Assembly (NCBI GenBank): GCA_963693315.1
Contig: OY856186.1
Coordinates: 72,306,909 to 72,370,908 of the forward strand
Direction of reading: 5' to 3'
Origin: Diogma glabrata
Taxonomy: Eukaryota; Arthropoda; Insecta; Diptera; Cylindrotomidae
Length of the DNA: 64,000 bases
The notes under the pieces are model-generated. The model was not told the DNA's origin and did no database searches. It worked only from the letters and a program-made list of their open reading frames with translations. The position numbers and the translations under genes are program-made. Below are positions 21,780 to 33,007 of this stretch, one piece after another (within the stretch, counting starts at the first letter, position 1; every line of letters begins with the position of its first letter).

Positions 21780-21890
21780 ATACTATCCTAACTAAAAATT
21801 TGGATATAACGTAACTTAAGCTTTTTTGAGAAATTTATGAACGTTGACTTTAAACTGTTGTGGATTAAAGTTATCAAGGAAAACCGACGA
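21780..21890 (-). pseudogene. Jockey/CR1-like copy, C-terminus right of the RTE insertion
   Basis: Continues 18387-18424 across the RTE. On the minus strand it encodes VFLDNFNPQQFKVNVHKFLKKA, matching VFPDYFNPQLFKVHVHQFLKEI of the copy at 54415-54480. The UTR sequence ATACTATCCTAACT also matches ATACCATGCCAACT there. Similarity ends near 21890, so this copy is 5'-truncated to the last ~20 codons. The longer antisense frame to 22124 is chance extension. Confidence 0.85.
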
Positions 21891-22555
21891 AGATGAGGCA
21901 TGCACAATGTACATAACGGAAACTAGTACAATTTTTTTATTATTTTTCATACAATCATTACCAACAAAACAACAACAAAACATTGTAATATTGACGAACA
22001 ATTCATATAACAATATTATTGATTGCATGCAAACTGCCATAATAATGAAGGGCTTTGGAATTGTAAGTGAGCTGGAATTGTAAGTGAGCAATTTACGAAC
22101 CAAAATATGATGATATGTCGTCATGGCATTTGTATTTTTACAAATCTTAATACGTTGAGAACTTTTAAACAGACTGAAGGTGAGGTGAGTGTAATAATAA
22201 ATATTAGTTTAGTAAGCCACCTTTAGTGGATTTTTAAACAAATATGCCATACAATAAATATTGGTATTGTATTATATGGTGACCACCAACCACACAGAAG
22301 ACTACATGACTCAAAATGTAGAGAAATGGCGATATCATATGCTTTAAGTTTAAGTTGCGTTGATTATCTGCTCGGTTCTCTTTTAAGCAGGTGCGAATCG
22401 CTGTTATCAAAAGAGGACCAATAGTATTCCTAATGTCAGCGATGTGTCTGCCTATGTTGCTCTGCAAATAAATTTAAAACGTTCTCGTTGCCGCCTCATC
22501 ACTGCGATGTCTTTGAATCTCGCAGCCTTCAAAGTGGCCGCAGAAAGGCTTTAAT
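21891..22555. other. No feature recognised
   Basis: AT-rich DNA with a direct duplication of GAATTGTAAGTGAGC (22057 and 22074). The second half (from about 22370) may be a heavily decayed upstream part of the RNase H relic that follows, but I cannot support a frame. Confidence 0.35.
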
Positions 22556-22559
22556 TAAG

Positions 22560-23110
22560 GTTCTAGAGTCCAAGCTAGGCTATAATCAAGGACCACGTCG
22601 AAAGTGGCCAGAAACTGTCTGGCGTCTCTTAACGAAATAGTTGATCAATTTAACTTCCACCTTGTGTGGGTGCCAGGACATTTGGGTATAACAGCCTTGA
22701 AGGCCGACAAACTTGCTTGACTAGGGAATTCATGCCTTGTGCCACCAAGCATGACAAGTTAAGGAGTACCTCTTGTTTCATGCAAACTATTTCTCTAAAA
22801 GGAGGTTATAGGCACCACATGTATAACCTCAAATGTAGCCTGTGCTGGAATGCAACAATTTGGCCAACTGATTATTTTTCTTCTCCCATGACTACTATTG
22901 CAACTTCACGGACAAGGAGAAGGAGGAAAAGTTTCTCCACCTTATCTGCTTCTGTCCTGGGTTAGCTCAGATCAGACTCAGAGTTTCTGGTTGGTTTCTA
23001 AAAGGTAGTGCTTCAACAGCAAAAGTACTCTTCATGAAATGGTTACGGGCCATTTGTGTCTTTGCCTCGTTCTTAGGATGGTCATTTCAACCAAATCTTT
23101 GTTTCTCTGC
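22560..23110 (+). pseudogene. RNase H and C-terminus of an R1/LOA/I-like retrotransposon (relic)
   Basis: Decayed plus-strand relic read in more than one frame. FHLVWVPGHLGI followed by KADKLA (about 22656-22710) is the last conserved block of the RNase H domain that some R1/LOA/I/Jockey-group elements carry. Then come HHMYNLKCSLCW (about 22815) and HLICFCPGLAQIRLRVSG (about 22940-22995), a Cys-containing C-terminal region typical of the same elements. Frameshifts separate the blocks. The RT itself is absent here. The fragment at 61310-61720 could be of the same class. Confidence 0.75.
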
Positions 23111-23371
23111 AGACTAAGAAATATAAATAGCCATCACAGCAAAAATACAACTACTTGGAAGGACTTATATCTAATCTCATACGAGTCAAAATTTTCATGA
23201 ATTGAACATTTCTTAGAGCGTCACGACTTTTCAAGCATAGCTTCTTTATTTGAACAATTTGCCAACGATAAAATAAATCATTGATCACGACAGCAAATTA
23301 AAAAGAGTAATCAGCGATTCTATTAATGCTGATGAAAAACGTGATCTACGCAGGTGAAAAAGTCGTAATTT

Positions 23372-23760
23372 GAACTTGACCATCTTTGATTTTCCTGAAA
23401 CTTGACATATAAGTAGTATGGACAAATTAAAAAATACAACTTATTTTAAAAATTTTTTAAAGTGCATAGTTTGAGCATAGGGGGCACCCCAACACGCATG
23501 AAAAATGAAAATTCTGCCAATCCGATGTAACTTTGAAATTAAATTGCTCAAGAACGGCTATACCGATTTCATCAAACTTTTTTTTTTGATAGATGATAGT
23601 CGTTTGAAAAAAAATTAATTTATTGTTATTGTTATTGCATAGGGGGCACTATGCTCAAACTATGCACTTTAAAAAAATTTTATAATAAGTTGTATTTTTT
23701 AATTTGTCCATACTACTTATATGCAAAGTTTCAGGAAAATCAAAATTGGTCAAGTTTTCA
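23372..23760. mobile_element. Inverted-repeat element (MITE-like), ~390 bp
   Basis: Arms of about 120 bp face each other: TGAACTTGACCATCTTTGATTTTCC ... AAGTAGTATGGACAAATTAAAAAATACAAC ... GTGCATAGTTTGAGCATAGGGGGCA on the left, and the inverse on the right ending ATCAAAATTGGTCAAG (about 23758). The inner spacer is about 150 bp. A single arm of the same family is recognisable at 26110-26200 (ACAAGTAGTATGGATGAAG, AAGTGTTTAATTTGAGAATAGGG). No coding capacity. Confidence 0.8.
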
Positions 23761-23779
23761 CAACTCTGTCTAGAACACA

Positions 23780-25860
23780 TTTTTCATCTGCTATGGAAGC
23801 GTTATGTAGAGTCAAAATCTGAATCTATAACTTCTATTCCAGAAGATCTTTTTCATATCGATTTTTTGGTCATAAAACTGCATGGTTGCTTATAATCGTT
23901 TGAGTTAGATTTTTTTGTAATCCTGGCAAGCATGACTCTTTATTCCTCTAAATCGGCAAATAGTGTTTGAAGTTTGAAACAAGCAGCTGATGGGCATACA
24001 TTTTAACACGCCAGAATGCTAACCAATTCTTTTAGTTTAGTAAAAAGCCATCGGTATAGAGCAAACAAACATTTTATTGTTATATTGATGACCTAACACC
24101 ATTTTGTCCAATCAGTTTCACGCCATATAAATCAACAATTTTTCCAAAAAATAAAACGATGAATGGGGTAAAAATTGATAGATAACCAGTTAGACAACAG
24201 TAAGCAAGTTAGACATCTAGATTCTAGATAAAGAAAATCAATCTTTTTTTTGCCAAAGAACACAAACAGACCGTTTTAAGCAAATTTTTTTGATCTGACA
24301 GTTAAATTTTGTGATTTAAGATCGATTTTTTTTGCCAAAGAACGCGACATTATAGTCAACAAATTCGACTCGATATTTCGAAATGTTCCGAGTTAACTTT
24401 TTGAAAATCGAGCATTGGTGCTTGCTTACTACGAATATAGCCGTTACAAAATTTTAATGATCCATGCAAAATGATAATTATTGCCTTGTTTCTCTAAAGT
24501 GAATGCATTTCTAAAATCATCTATGCCGAATACAATACGAAACATACAACACGTGTTATTACACACAAGCCCAGAAAAGTGAAAACACAAACATTCACAG
24601 AGCACACATATTATTTTGATAACACAATACACAGATAACAACCTGTTGATTTTATTTTTAATTTTAAAAACATTTAAAGCTATATTTGGACAGTAGCTGT
24701 ATATAAGAAAATTTACTGTTCATGTTTCGACTTTATATTCATTCATCATGCTGTTCACTCTATATTTAAAAATATAAATTAATTAAAAGAAACAAAATAG
24801 TGTTAAATATAGGGGAAGCAAACGTGGCATTCAATATTCACGCAAGCGTGTCACCTAATTACTTTTTCTCTTCTTTCTTTATTTATTATTATCAAAGTCA
24901 CAACTCACAGTTGAAAGTGATATGACAATTTTTGTACAAAAATTAGCATTCATTTTTCGTTTTGATTTCATTTTTCGATTCGTCTCTTTATATTCACTTT
25001 TGAGGTAACGACAACTCCCGAAATAACATATTTACCTGCCGCTTGTAGTGATCTGGTCATAAAGTTTGCAGCAGAAGTTATGTTCATCTTTCAGTCATGT
25101 GAACAACGATAGCTTTATAGAACAAGTGGTCCGTTTGCAATAATTCTACTTCCATTCCATTCTATTCTATTCTTTTCAGCAAAAATAGTTTTAAGCAAGA
25201 TCGCTGTAAAGTTATTAACTCCTTTAGTATGAATGCTATTAAGAAATTAGAGAGCTTCTCACACCCCGGTTACAAACAATAAGAAGAAACAAGCCATGGA
25301 ATGTTCTTGTGGCTTACGTTAATTCAGATGTCAATAACAGGGTGACAACCCGTAGATGAAAAAGTAAAAAAAAAATTACAAATTAACAAAAACTAACCTC
25401 AGCATAGGTTCTCCACCATATTCCAAATGAAAACTGTTCAACTTTAAGGGAAGCAAAACGCTCACCGCCACCCGCAATTTCTAAGATCCAGCAGCTTATC
25501 ATTATTTCTTGTAAAATTGGGTATAAAAAATAATGGGAGGTAATAACAGCCAACATACAGAGCCGGGCATGTTTTCAACAACGTAAAACTCATACAATAA
25601 AGACGCCTCCCCAAAAATGTTGCGCCTATTCCCACTAAGCAGCTAAAACTCGAAATCAAGGAAGTATTCAAATACATTCGACCTATAGACTAAAGTCACT
25701 TTATAGGAACTGGTTGTACTTGACGTGCTATATTCATTGGAAGTTCTGACTAAACGTATGTTCTTTTACAGGAATACCACCCACCACTTCACCACTAAAT
25801 TCACAAATTTTTAATACGAAAAAACTATAAATCAAGCTTATGATTAACTATTGACTGATA
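23780..25860. other. AT-rich stretch, no gene recognised
   Basis: A short repeat TTTTTTTTGCCAAAGAAC occurs at 24245 and 24327. The short frames here have no motif I recognise, and no splice-flanked exon can be supported. Confidence 0.4.
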
Positions 25861-25879
25861 GCCCCTGCCTACCGAAAAA

Positions 25880-26090
25880 AATACACAGTAAAACTTTTGC
25901 TTACTCTGTTAAAAATAGTAAGAAATATTTTTTTAACGTTGACGCTAATGTCGTAGATGAACATTTTTTTTCTACAATATGAAAGTTCCAGCTTTACCCT
26001 AAAACAAACTAAAATTTAATTGAGCGTTTTTATGCTCTACAGATATTTACTTTTTAAAGATGTGCCTCACAGATCAAACATTTTAGTTTA
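25880..26090 (+). repeat. Repeat related to 41510-42090
   Basis: Shares TTACTCTGTTAAAAATAGTAAGAAAT, CGTTGACGCTAATGTCGTAG and TTTTTAAAGATGTGCCTCACAG with the repeats upstream of the Fkbp14-like exon. Part of a dispersed family of unknown class. Confidence 0.5.
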
Positions 26091-26339
26091 GACTTCTGAT
26101 TGATTGAATTCTTGGCATACAAGTAGTATGGATGAAGAAAAAAACACGCGTGTTTTTAGAATTATTTTAAAGTGTTTAATTTGAGAATAGGGTGGTCCGA
26201 AACATTTCTGGTAATTCAACTTCAGGTTTAATTTGAATGAAATTACAAGAGACAAGCTTACTCGAAAACAGTTTCGGCATTTCTAAAAAATACGTTGGTG
26301 AGCGACGGTATCTGACTTGAGGTTAAAAATCTCCCGCCG

Positions 26340-26735
26340 GCAAAATAGTTGTCTATAAAGACAAAACAACTGAATTGGAACTTGCGCAACTTGAGCGCTC
26401 ATGATGCTCTCTAAGTTCTAGAAGACTGCATCTAGGCCTGAAGAACCAGTATAAAACCCGATATAACTTTCAAATCTGGTTCTTTCTTATAGCCCTGATA
26501 TAATAGGTTGTATAGGTCGCACCACTAGGATTGCATGACTTGGGAATGTTTAACGGACTGGATGCCAGTTTAAAATGATTTAAAAAATGTGGTTTAGTAC
26601 AGCAAGAAGTAGACGACAATGAGTTAGACCACTACTACAATAGTACACTATGGTAATTATACCACTGTTGCTAATAACCATGTTGAATATCTGAAGCCTG
26701 GTCTGGTCGACAAGACTCAGGAGCATAAACATTAA
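26340..26735 (+). mobile_element. Internally deleted RTE copy
   Basis: The left part (26366-26430: GAATTGGAACTTGCGCAACTTGAGCGCTCATGATGCTCT) matches the start of the endonuclease at 18845-18900. The right part (26440-26735: ACCCGATATAACTTTCAAATC, GATATAATAGGTTGTATAGG, GCATGACTTGGGAATGTT, CAGGAGCATAAACATTAAAA) matches 21420-21755 in order. About 2.5 kb between them is missing. The frame is destroyed by indels, so the copy is old. Confidence 0.8.
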
Positions 26736-27064
26736 AAATAACAGAAATATGATAGATTTTTAATATTAATAGTGCAGCGGTGCCGCTACTGCTAAATTAA
26801 GTAAGCTATATGAATATGTTGTCAATGAAGAACAACAACAACCCAAAGAACTATGAAATCTAGAGACATCATCATCCAAAACGATGTGAAAAATCGAAGC
26901 AAAGTGAGCTAAAAGTTAGAACAAAAAACCATCGAAAAATGGCGTAGTTCATGATTTAGAAGATGAAGATTTTCAAACTATCAACAGATAACGATCAACA
27001 ACGAGGTAGGGATCAAGCATTCTGGAGACAACAATGTGAAAGGAGGAAAGTATGAAAGTACATC

Positions 27065-27695
27065 CCGAATAGCATTATATAAGGGCTCAAATTTAGGCCG
27101 GATATGGCTTTCTCTACCACTGATATGAGACCGGATCAGGCACCTTGAGTAGGGCCAGATCAGGCAAGTAACGCCACTATCAACTACTAGATCCGAATCA
27201 GGACCAGATCAGTTCAAATAGAGTTTTTACTCCTATACATACATTACAAAATTTCAAATTTTTGTAAATATGTTATTTGCAAAATGTCCAATATAAATTC
27301 GTTTTTTTAAAATATTCTAATTTTATACTAACCTATATATGTGGTAATAACGCAGCCGCTATTATCATAGTATTTCACCTGAGATAACTAAAGTATATAG
27401 AAAATTCGCTAAATATGTTTACTAACTATAACTTATTTGAAAAATCATATATGATTTCTGATAAGAGCCGGATGAGAATACCATATTACTTATTAGAACA
27501 TGCTCCAGTTCAATCTGATCCGGCCCTGATCCGAAATTTATTACTCGGGATGAGAGAGATCTTCGTAGTTCGGACCGGAATACGACAAAAAGGACGAGAT
27601 CTATTAGTGAAATCAGGTATGTTTTTTTACTTGCCTTACCTTATTACATCCTGATCCTATCCCGATCATAATAGGGCATGCCGGCACAAAATGCT
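27065..27695 (+). mobile_element. GATCAGG-rich repeat family, copy A
   Basis: About 630 bp bounded roughly by GCATTATATAAGGGCTCAAATTTAGGCCGG and GATCATAATAGGGCATGCCGGCACAAAATGCTAGTC. Both ends are crowded with GGATCAGG, CCGGATCAG or CCTGATCC motifs around an AT-rich centre. Copies lie at 50275-52205 and, inverted, at 58555-59125. No terminal inverted repeat or coding region is clear. The 79-aa frame at 27415-27654 is not conserved in the other copies. Confidence 0.7.
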
Positions 27696-27840
27696 AGTCA
27701 AGATATTTAGATAGAAAAAAATTGGTGAAACAACATTAAATCTTATGTCTTCAGTTTGTTGTACATAATTTAAAACAAAATTCGATTCGCAATTATGTGT
27801 GTTATTGTATTGAATAACTTAAATGTTTCAATCATTACAT

Positions 27841-28135
27841 TTTTTTTTTTAATAAGAAGTGTTGTGTAGTAGGAATTACAAAATGTGTCACAACAACACA
27901 TAGATACCTTTTAAGACGTAGGTCCCACAACAACATGCGTCTTGAGGTATAGGTGGACGCTTTTTTTAAATCTTTGTGGATTGAAAGCACTCGAGACTAT
28001 TGATTCGGGCAAAGCATTCCAAGTGTACGATGTACGCACAAAAAAATCTCTTTGCATTCTATTACTATGACAGTGAGTAATCTCGACAGTTCGACCGCCC
28101 GCACACACCGATTGACGAGTAAAACGGGGAAAAAC
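27841..28135 (-). pseudogene. Jockey/CR1-like RT C-terminus with 3' UTR and poly(A)
   Basis: On the minus strand this encodes TRQSVCAGGRTVEITHCHSNRMQ, then RDFFVRTSYTWNALPESI and FNPQRFKKSVHLYLKTH. This is the characteristic C-terminus of Jockey/CR1-group RT proteins (LWN.LP...FNPQ.FK). A stop and a UTR with TAATTCCTACTACACAACA follow, then a poly(A) tail seen as T12 at 27842-27853. It is 5'-truncated near 28135. The UTR recurs at 37590-37655. Confidence 0.85.
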
Positions 28136-29149
28136 ATATGTCATTCCTATGTACATATAACATACACAGAAGAAACGAAATATATTTAAATAATATGAAG
28201 AAACAAAAGATAATGGATAGATCAAAACGGCTTTGCAGGGTGATTGATAGTAATTGAATTTGTCGCAATTGTTGGTTTTGGTAAAATATAATGGAAATGT
28301 TGAGTAATCTTGTGAGTTGTGCTATGTTTTTCTTGTGTTAATGCAAAAGACAACCGATACGATGGGATGGATGGAAATTTACTACCGATCGAATAGAAAC
28401 ACCATACATTTACTTTTTGAAAAGATCAGATATTCTTTAGCCTAGGAGTTAAATTGTGCAGATTATGTTTGACTTTTTTATTAATTAAATTAAAAATAAT
28501 ATTTAAAAAGTTAGTTATGCTTTTCCGTGTTTTGATTTAAATAAAAACACAAACAATAGAAAAACTAAAAGTTGTATTTTTTGTGAGCTGACATTTGTAA
28601 CTGAAAATAAAGAAGAATGGATACTGTGAATTTTTTTAATGCAGCTTTAGAAGAGAACAGTATAAACTCGGTGTAAAAGTGTGTGTATAGTCACTGTTAA
28701 TATAATTTTGGATACTAAGGCAAGATAGCAGTGAAATAAGTTATTCTTTTTTTTAAGTACATATGAAAGGTGATTTTTTTTGTAGTGCAAAACAGCTTTT
28801 TTGTAATTATCGAAAGCACAGTTTTCGACTTATAATCGAAAATGTGAATTTTTTGTCCCCCTATCCCCATCTACGAACATTACAAAAGAAAAAACTTAAA
28901 AAAAATCACGCGTGTAGGATTCTTGCTAAATCAAAACTGTAATTTTTTGGGTTATAATTTCAAATTGAACTTGGAGGGGTTGAGAGTAGAAATTTCGAAA
29001 ACAAATTATTTTTGATCATGGTCAGAACTATTCTCATAGAATAATACACGGAACCCTCGACGAACGAGTTATATTCGCACTTGTACGAATTTTTTATAAA
29101 TGTTTGTGCAACACCGAAACAAACATAGGTGCTTAACACCGCATCGCCG
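28136..29149. other. AT-rich stretch, nothing recognised
   Basis: No coding motif or repeat that I can support. Confidence 0.4.
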
Positions 29150-29860
29150 GTGAAGGCGTGATTGCCCGATCTGATGAAGAGCGTAGCACGTTGACCAGTC
29201 CTACACGGGAGTTAGATCGGCTCGTTTCAACCGAGAGGGAACCATGCATTCCACATCAATTTAAAATAAACCTGATCTATCTAACAAACAGGAATAAAGG
29301 ACTTGAAATTTCGCTGGTAATCAGGGATCAAGCTCAGGATCTGCCTTCTTAAGAACAGGAGGTTCCTGAACCTGAACCTAAGATGACCAGGAAACGCAAA
29401 CGGATTCTAGCGAAGAGGAAGAAGAAAGATGAAAGGAAAAGGGCTAAAAGGATAGTCACGCCCCAAGCATTTCGGGATTTCGAGCAAATGGAGGCAGCGG
29501 CTTCACACCCTCATTCTTCTCATTCGGAGGTTGTCGTTGTTTTCTTTTTATTAATTACATCCTTTTATTTTTGCATTTTAGTTTTCCTTCCAAGTTTGGC
29601 TACGACTTCGCTCGGAGGAGCCTTTGGTAAAGCAGGATGAAACTGGGTAGTGAAACCTAGTGACAGTTATTTGCCATTCTCCAGCAGTAAGCACTCTTCC
29701 ATTAGAGTGAAGTGGTAATCTAATATCAACGGTCAACACCAACCTCCCTTCAAAATTTTAATTGACAATCCAACACCACGTTACAACGATAGGTTTGTGA
29801 AGAGGACATATTTGTGGGCTAGAACTCGTGGTCTGCCTCCAGCAACGATGTTATTTTAAA
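29150..29860 (+). other. Less AT-rich open stretches, possible retroelement relic
   Basis: Base composition rises here and short open frames follow one another: a 64-aa frame (29158-29352), an 85-aa frame rich in Lys/Arg (29383-29640, start MTRKRKRILAKRKKKDERKR) and, in another frame, IDNPTPRYNDRFVKRTYLWARTR (about 29757-29840). I recognise no family. The mixture of frames suggests a decayed single ORF. A basic gag or ORF1-like protein is a guess. Confidence 0.3.
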
Positions 29861-30229
29861 AATTTTTTTTATTTTCTCATTGTTTAATTTTTTTTAGGTT
29901 AGGGATGATTCACTCTAGGCCTTACATATGGTTTCTGGGGAGAGATCACAAGTTTGATCTTCTTTTCCGGTCCTCCTTCAACAATATAATAAATAAATAA
30001 ATAAATTAAATAAATAATTTTTTTTTGAATTAAACAGATAAAAATAAATATTATTAAATATTGTTAAATCATAATTTTGCTAACAAACTATTGCATATAC
30101 AGTAAATATTAAATAAATTGAAATTAAAATAATAAATTTTTGTAGGATTAGGATACTTTTGTATAGGAATCTCTATCTATCCAATCGTTTGTTTCGCGAT
30201 ATTAAGCTTTAAGGCAGAGCACTGCTAAA

Positions 30230-30776
30230 CAGAAATCAGAAGCCAAAGGACGATAATATCGTATAGGTCAGCGCACTTAACAAACGACTGGCTCAACCAT
30301 TTTCGGACACGAAGATGATTGAGATCGTAAGGGAAGGCATGACGATGGAATTAAGAAACGCTACATCGGTGGCAGATATAGGTACTCTGGAAGACCTGCA
30401 AGTGTTTTGTCAAAAATTTGAGCACGACACGTATATGCTACTTATCACGATAGGTATGCTCAAAAGAGTTGTAAAAGGAGATGTACTGGAGAAAAAGTAT
30501 GACATTGATAACAAAATGGAACAATATAGGAGTAGAGTGAAATGGCCACCTGCAATGCGACAAACGAAGTTTACAGGAGTATTTATTAGTATAGTGGAGT
30601 GTGTTGTACTTGGGGTTTTATCGTGTGTAAATAAAATTCAAAATCATTTAAAAGCATTAGTGTTTAAATTTTTTAAAATATATAAAATGATAAACAGCCA
30701 AGTACATACAACATTGCCGCAGCCGGTAGAATTCAAAAACGTGAATGCTTTGAATGTCTTATGTGTGACACTATAA
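30230..30776 (+). pseudogene. Unrecognised ORF, possible gag/capsid-like
   Basis: Open from 30315 to 30776 (153 codons) with MIEIVREGMTMELRNATSVADIG, then LEDLQVFCQKFEHDTYML. The upstream sequence (LNKRLAQPFSDTK) can be read in the same sense. The pattern of a short helix ending in a basic-plus-acidic step, followed by LEDL..FC..FE, resembles capsid C-terminal regions of LTR-retroelement gag proteins. I cannot name a family. The last third (after about residue 95) looks like non-coding sequence read through. Confidence 0.35.
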
Positions 30777-30789
30777 GTGCTTTGTTTAT

Positions 30790-32995
30790 CTAACGGACTC
30801 TAATACTGCAGCATACTTTATAGAGGAATAAAAATGGAGGCGTTTACAAATGGTTCCATTATTGGGAACATGAAACAGATTTTCTAATAAGACAGGGTCT
30901 GTAATCAGTCAGAGGTAGCCTACGGGACACTAAGAGCAGACTACGATCCTTTATGGAGCATTGGAGCATAAATGGAACAAAATAAAATATAAAATAAAAG
31001 AATTTATTAGTGTGACCTATTCAGACATAAAACCATTGTATACAAAACTCGATATAGTATAAAACGAATAGCGAAAAAAGTGAGTTTTTAACTAAACTAA
31101 ATTTTCGAATCCGATGGTATTCCTATCTCCATATTCCATAATTTGTAATGAGTAAAATATGCGTAAGACGAACACTTCATGTGACACAAGATATTCCATA
31201 TGCTTTTGTTTATATAAATAAATTCCAGTATTTTACTATTAAACAATTCTCGATACATACAAACGTCTGAGTGGGGAAAAATAACCAAACAAAACAACGA
31301 AAATTCTATCACCGTTACTTGAAATTTCTTTTTATACCACAAGAAATAAACATATAAGAAAAATACTATCATAGCCATGACATGTCATATAAGAAAAGCA
31401 CATTCCGCTTTATACATTTATAATAATAAATATTATTGTTCGCCGAGTTTATTCAGTCAGTTTTTTATTGGTTGCGAGTGCAAGCACATGTGTTTATTTT
31501 GTTAATACAGTAGTGGATATTATTATTTTTATTTAATTTAGTTTATATTAATTATTATTTTATCTATAATAAAATATAATTTTTAAAGGTTAGTTTTCAA
31601 TAATTGTCTTTTTTTTTTATTTATTGTTTAAGAAAAGAAATAATAATGCAAAATACTTTGTTGTCGTGTAAATAACCACGTCAATATTTTATCTTCATAT
31701 AGTGATGTTTGTAGTATTAAAAAAATATGTTAATTTATTGATGGTGCTAATTTGTGATTCTTAAAATTCAGAATAACCGACGCGTGTTTAAATTTTATGT
31801 CAAACTTTTGATGATGTGGACAAACAGTCAAATTTTAAAATATTAATGTTTTTTTATACTGATTATGTTATCATAATTTTAATTGAAAACATACAAGTTC
31901 AAGAAGAAGACGTGGGTCTTAATTTCACATATGATATGAGATTCATCGGTCTATAAATAACTTAAATCTTCGATAATCGGATCTACATTGTGTTCAAATC
32001 TTTCTAAAACTATAATCGTGATTTTTATTTCTTCATGTTTTTATTTGTTCACATATGTGTTATTTGATTGCGGATAGAATTCTTCGTGATGAAATAATTA
32101 TTAGTATTCTAAGCCCATTCTATTCTGTTGATAACGGTATCGCTGATTATCATTCACGATTATTTTTATAAACAAATATATATACATAGTTGTCGGTTTT
32201 ATGTATCAAACAGTTGAAGGCAATGTGAATAATTTCTGTTTAAATGTAATTAACTTTATTTTAGAATTAATGTATTTGATTTTTTCGCTTTTTGCTCAAT
32301 GAAACCGGTATTTTAGTTTTGAAGACCATTAACCAACACGTATGTAAAAATTCACTGTTACAGATTTGTAGTGCATGACAAATTGATTTAAATTCAAGAA
32401 TTAAATCCATTTCATTGTGATAATGTTAAATTTCTTAAAGGTATTATTAAACTGTTAATCTTCAATTTCTTTATATAACGAATCACTTACAAAATCTCAA
32501 TACGATAGTATATGAAAAGTCTATTTTCATACAGTTTTAATCCCCTGTGAAAGAGAATTTTTTTTCTCTCTAGTGGAAAATCATTTTCGCTTTCGCTAAA
32601 TAAAGGAACCATGAAGCATTATAGACTTTCGAAACAAGAACTAGAGATTTTCTTTAATTAAAACAAACAGTAAAATTTGAAAATCAGTTGCGTTTATTTA
32701 TCGTACGTATCGTATCGTCCTCTGAAAAATTAAAACAAGAACCTTGTGATTATAGTGTCCATCCGACTCTCACAATTGATATTCTTGGAAAATTTAAGTC
32801 CTATTAAACTGAAATCTCTTGTAAGTGATTAAGTTAGTCTTAAAAGTGTGTAAAAAAGCCAAAAACTGGCTTTATCCTTTTTTAAGTATTAACTGAAAAT
32901 CGTTTGGACAATGAAAAAGCTAAGATTAGCTTTTAAATTAACAAAGCTTTTTCTTATAATATTTGAATCCCTAAATTTTGGCATAATTTCGAAAA
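30790..32995. other. AT-rich stretch with one weak promoter-like site
   Basis: No protein motif seen. TATAATAATAAA (31419) followed by TTCAGTCAGTT (31452-31462) is weakly promoter-like. The block CATTTTCGCT...AAATAA at 32580 recurs at 34675, on either side of the H copy. Confidence 0.35.
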
Positions 32996-33007
32996 TATAT
33001 TTCTTCG

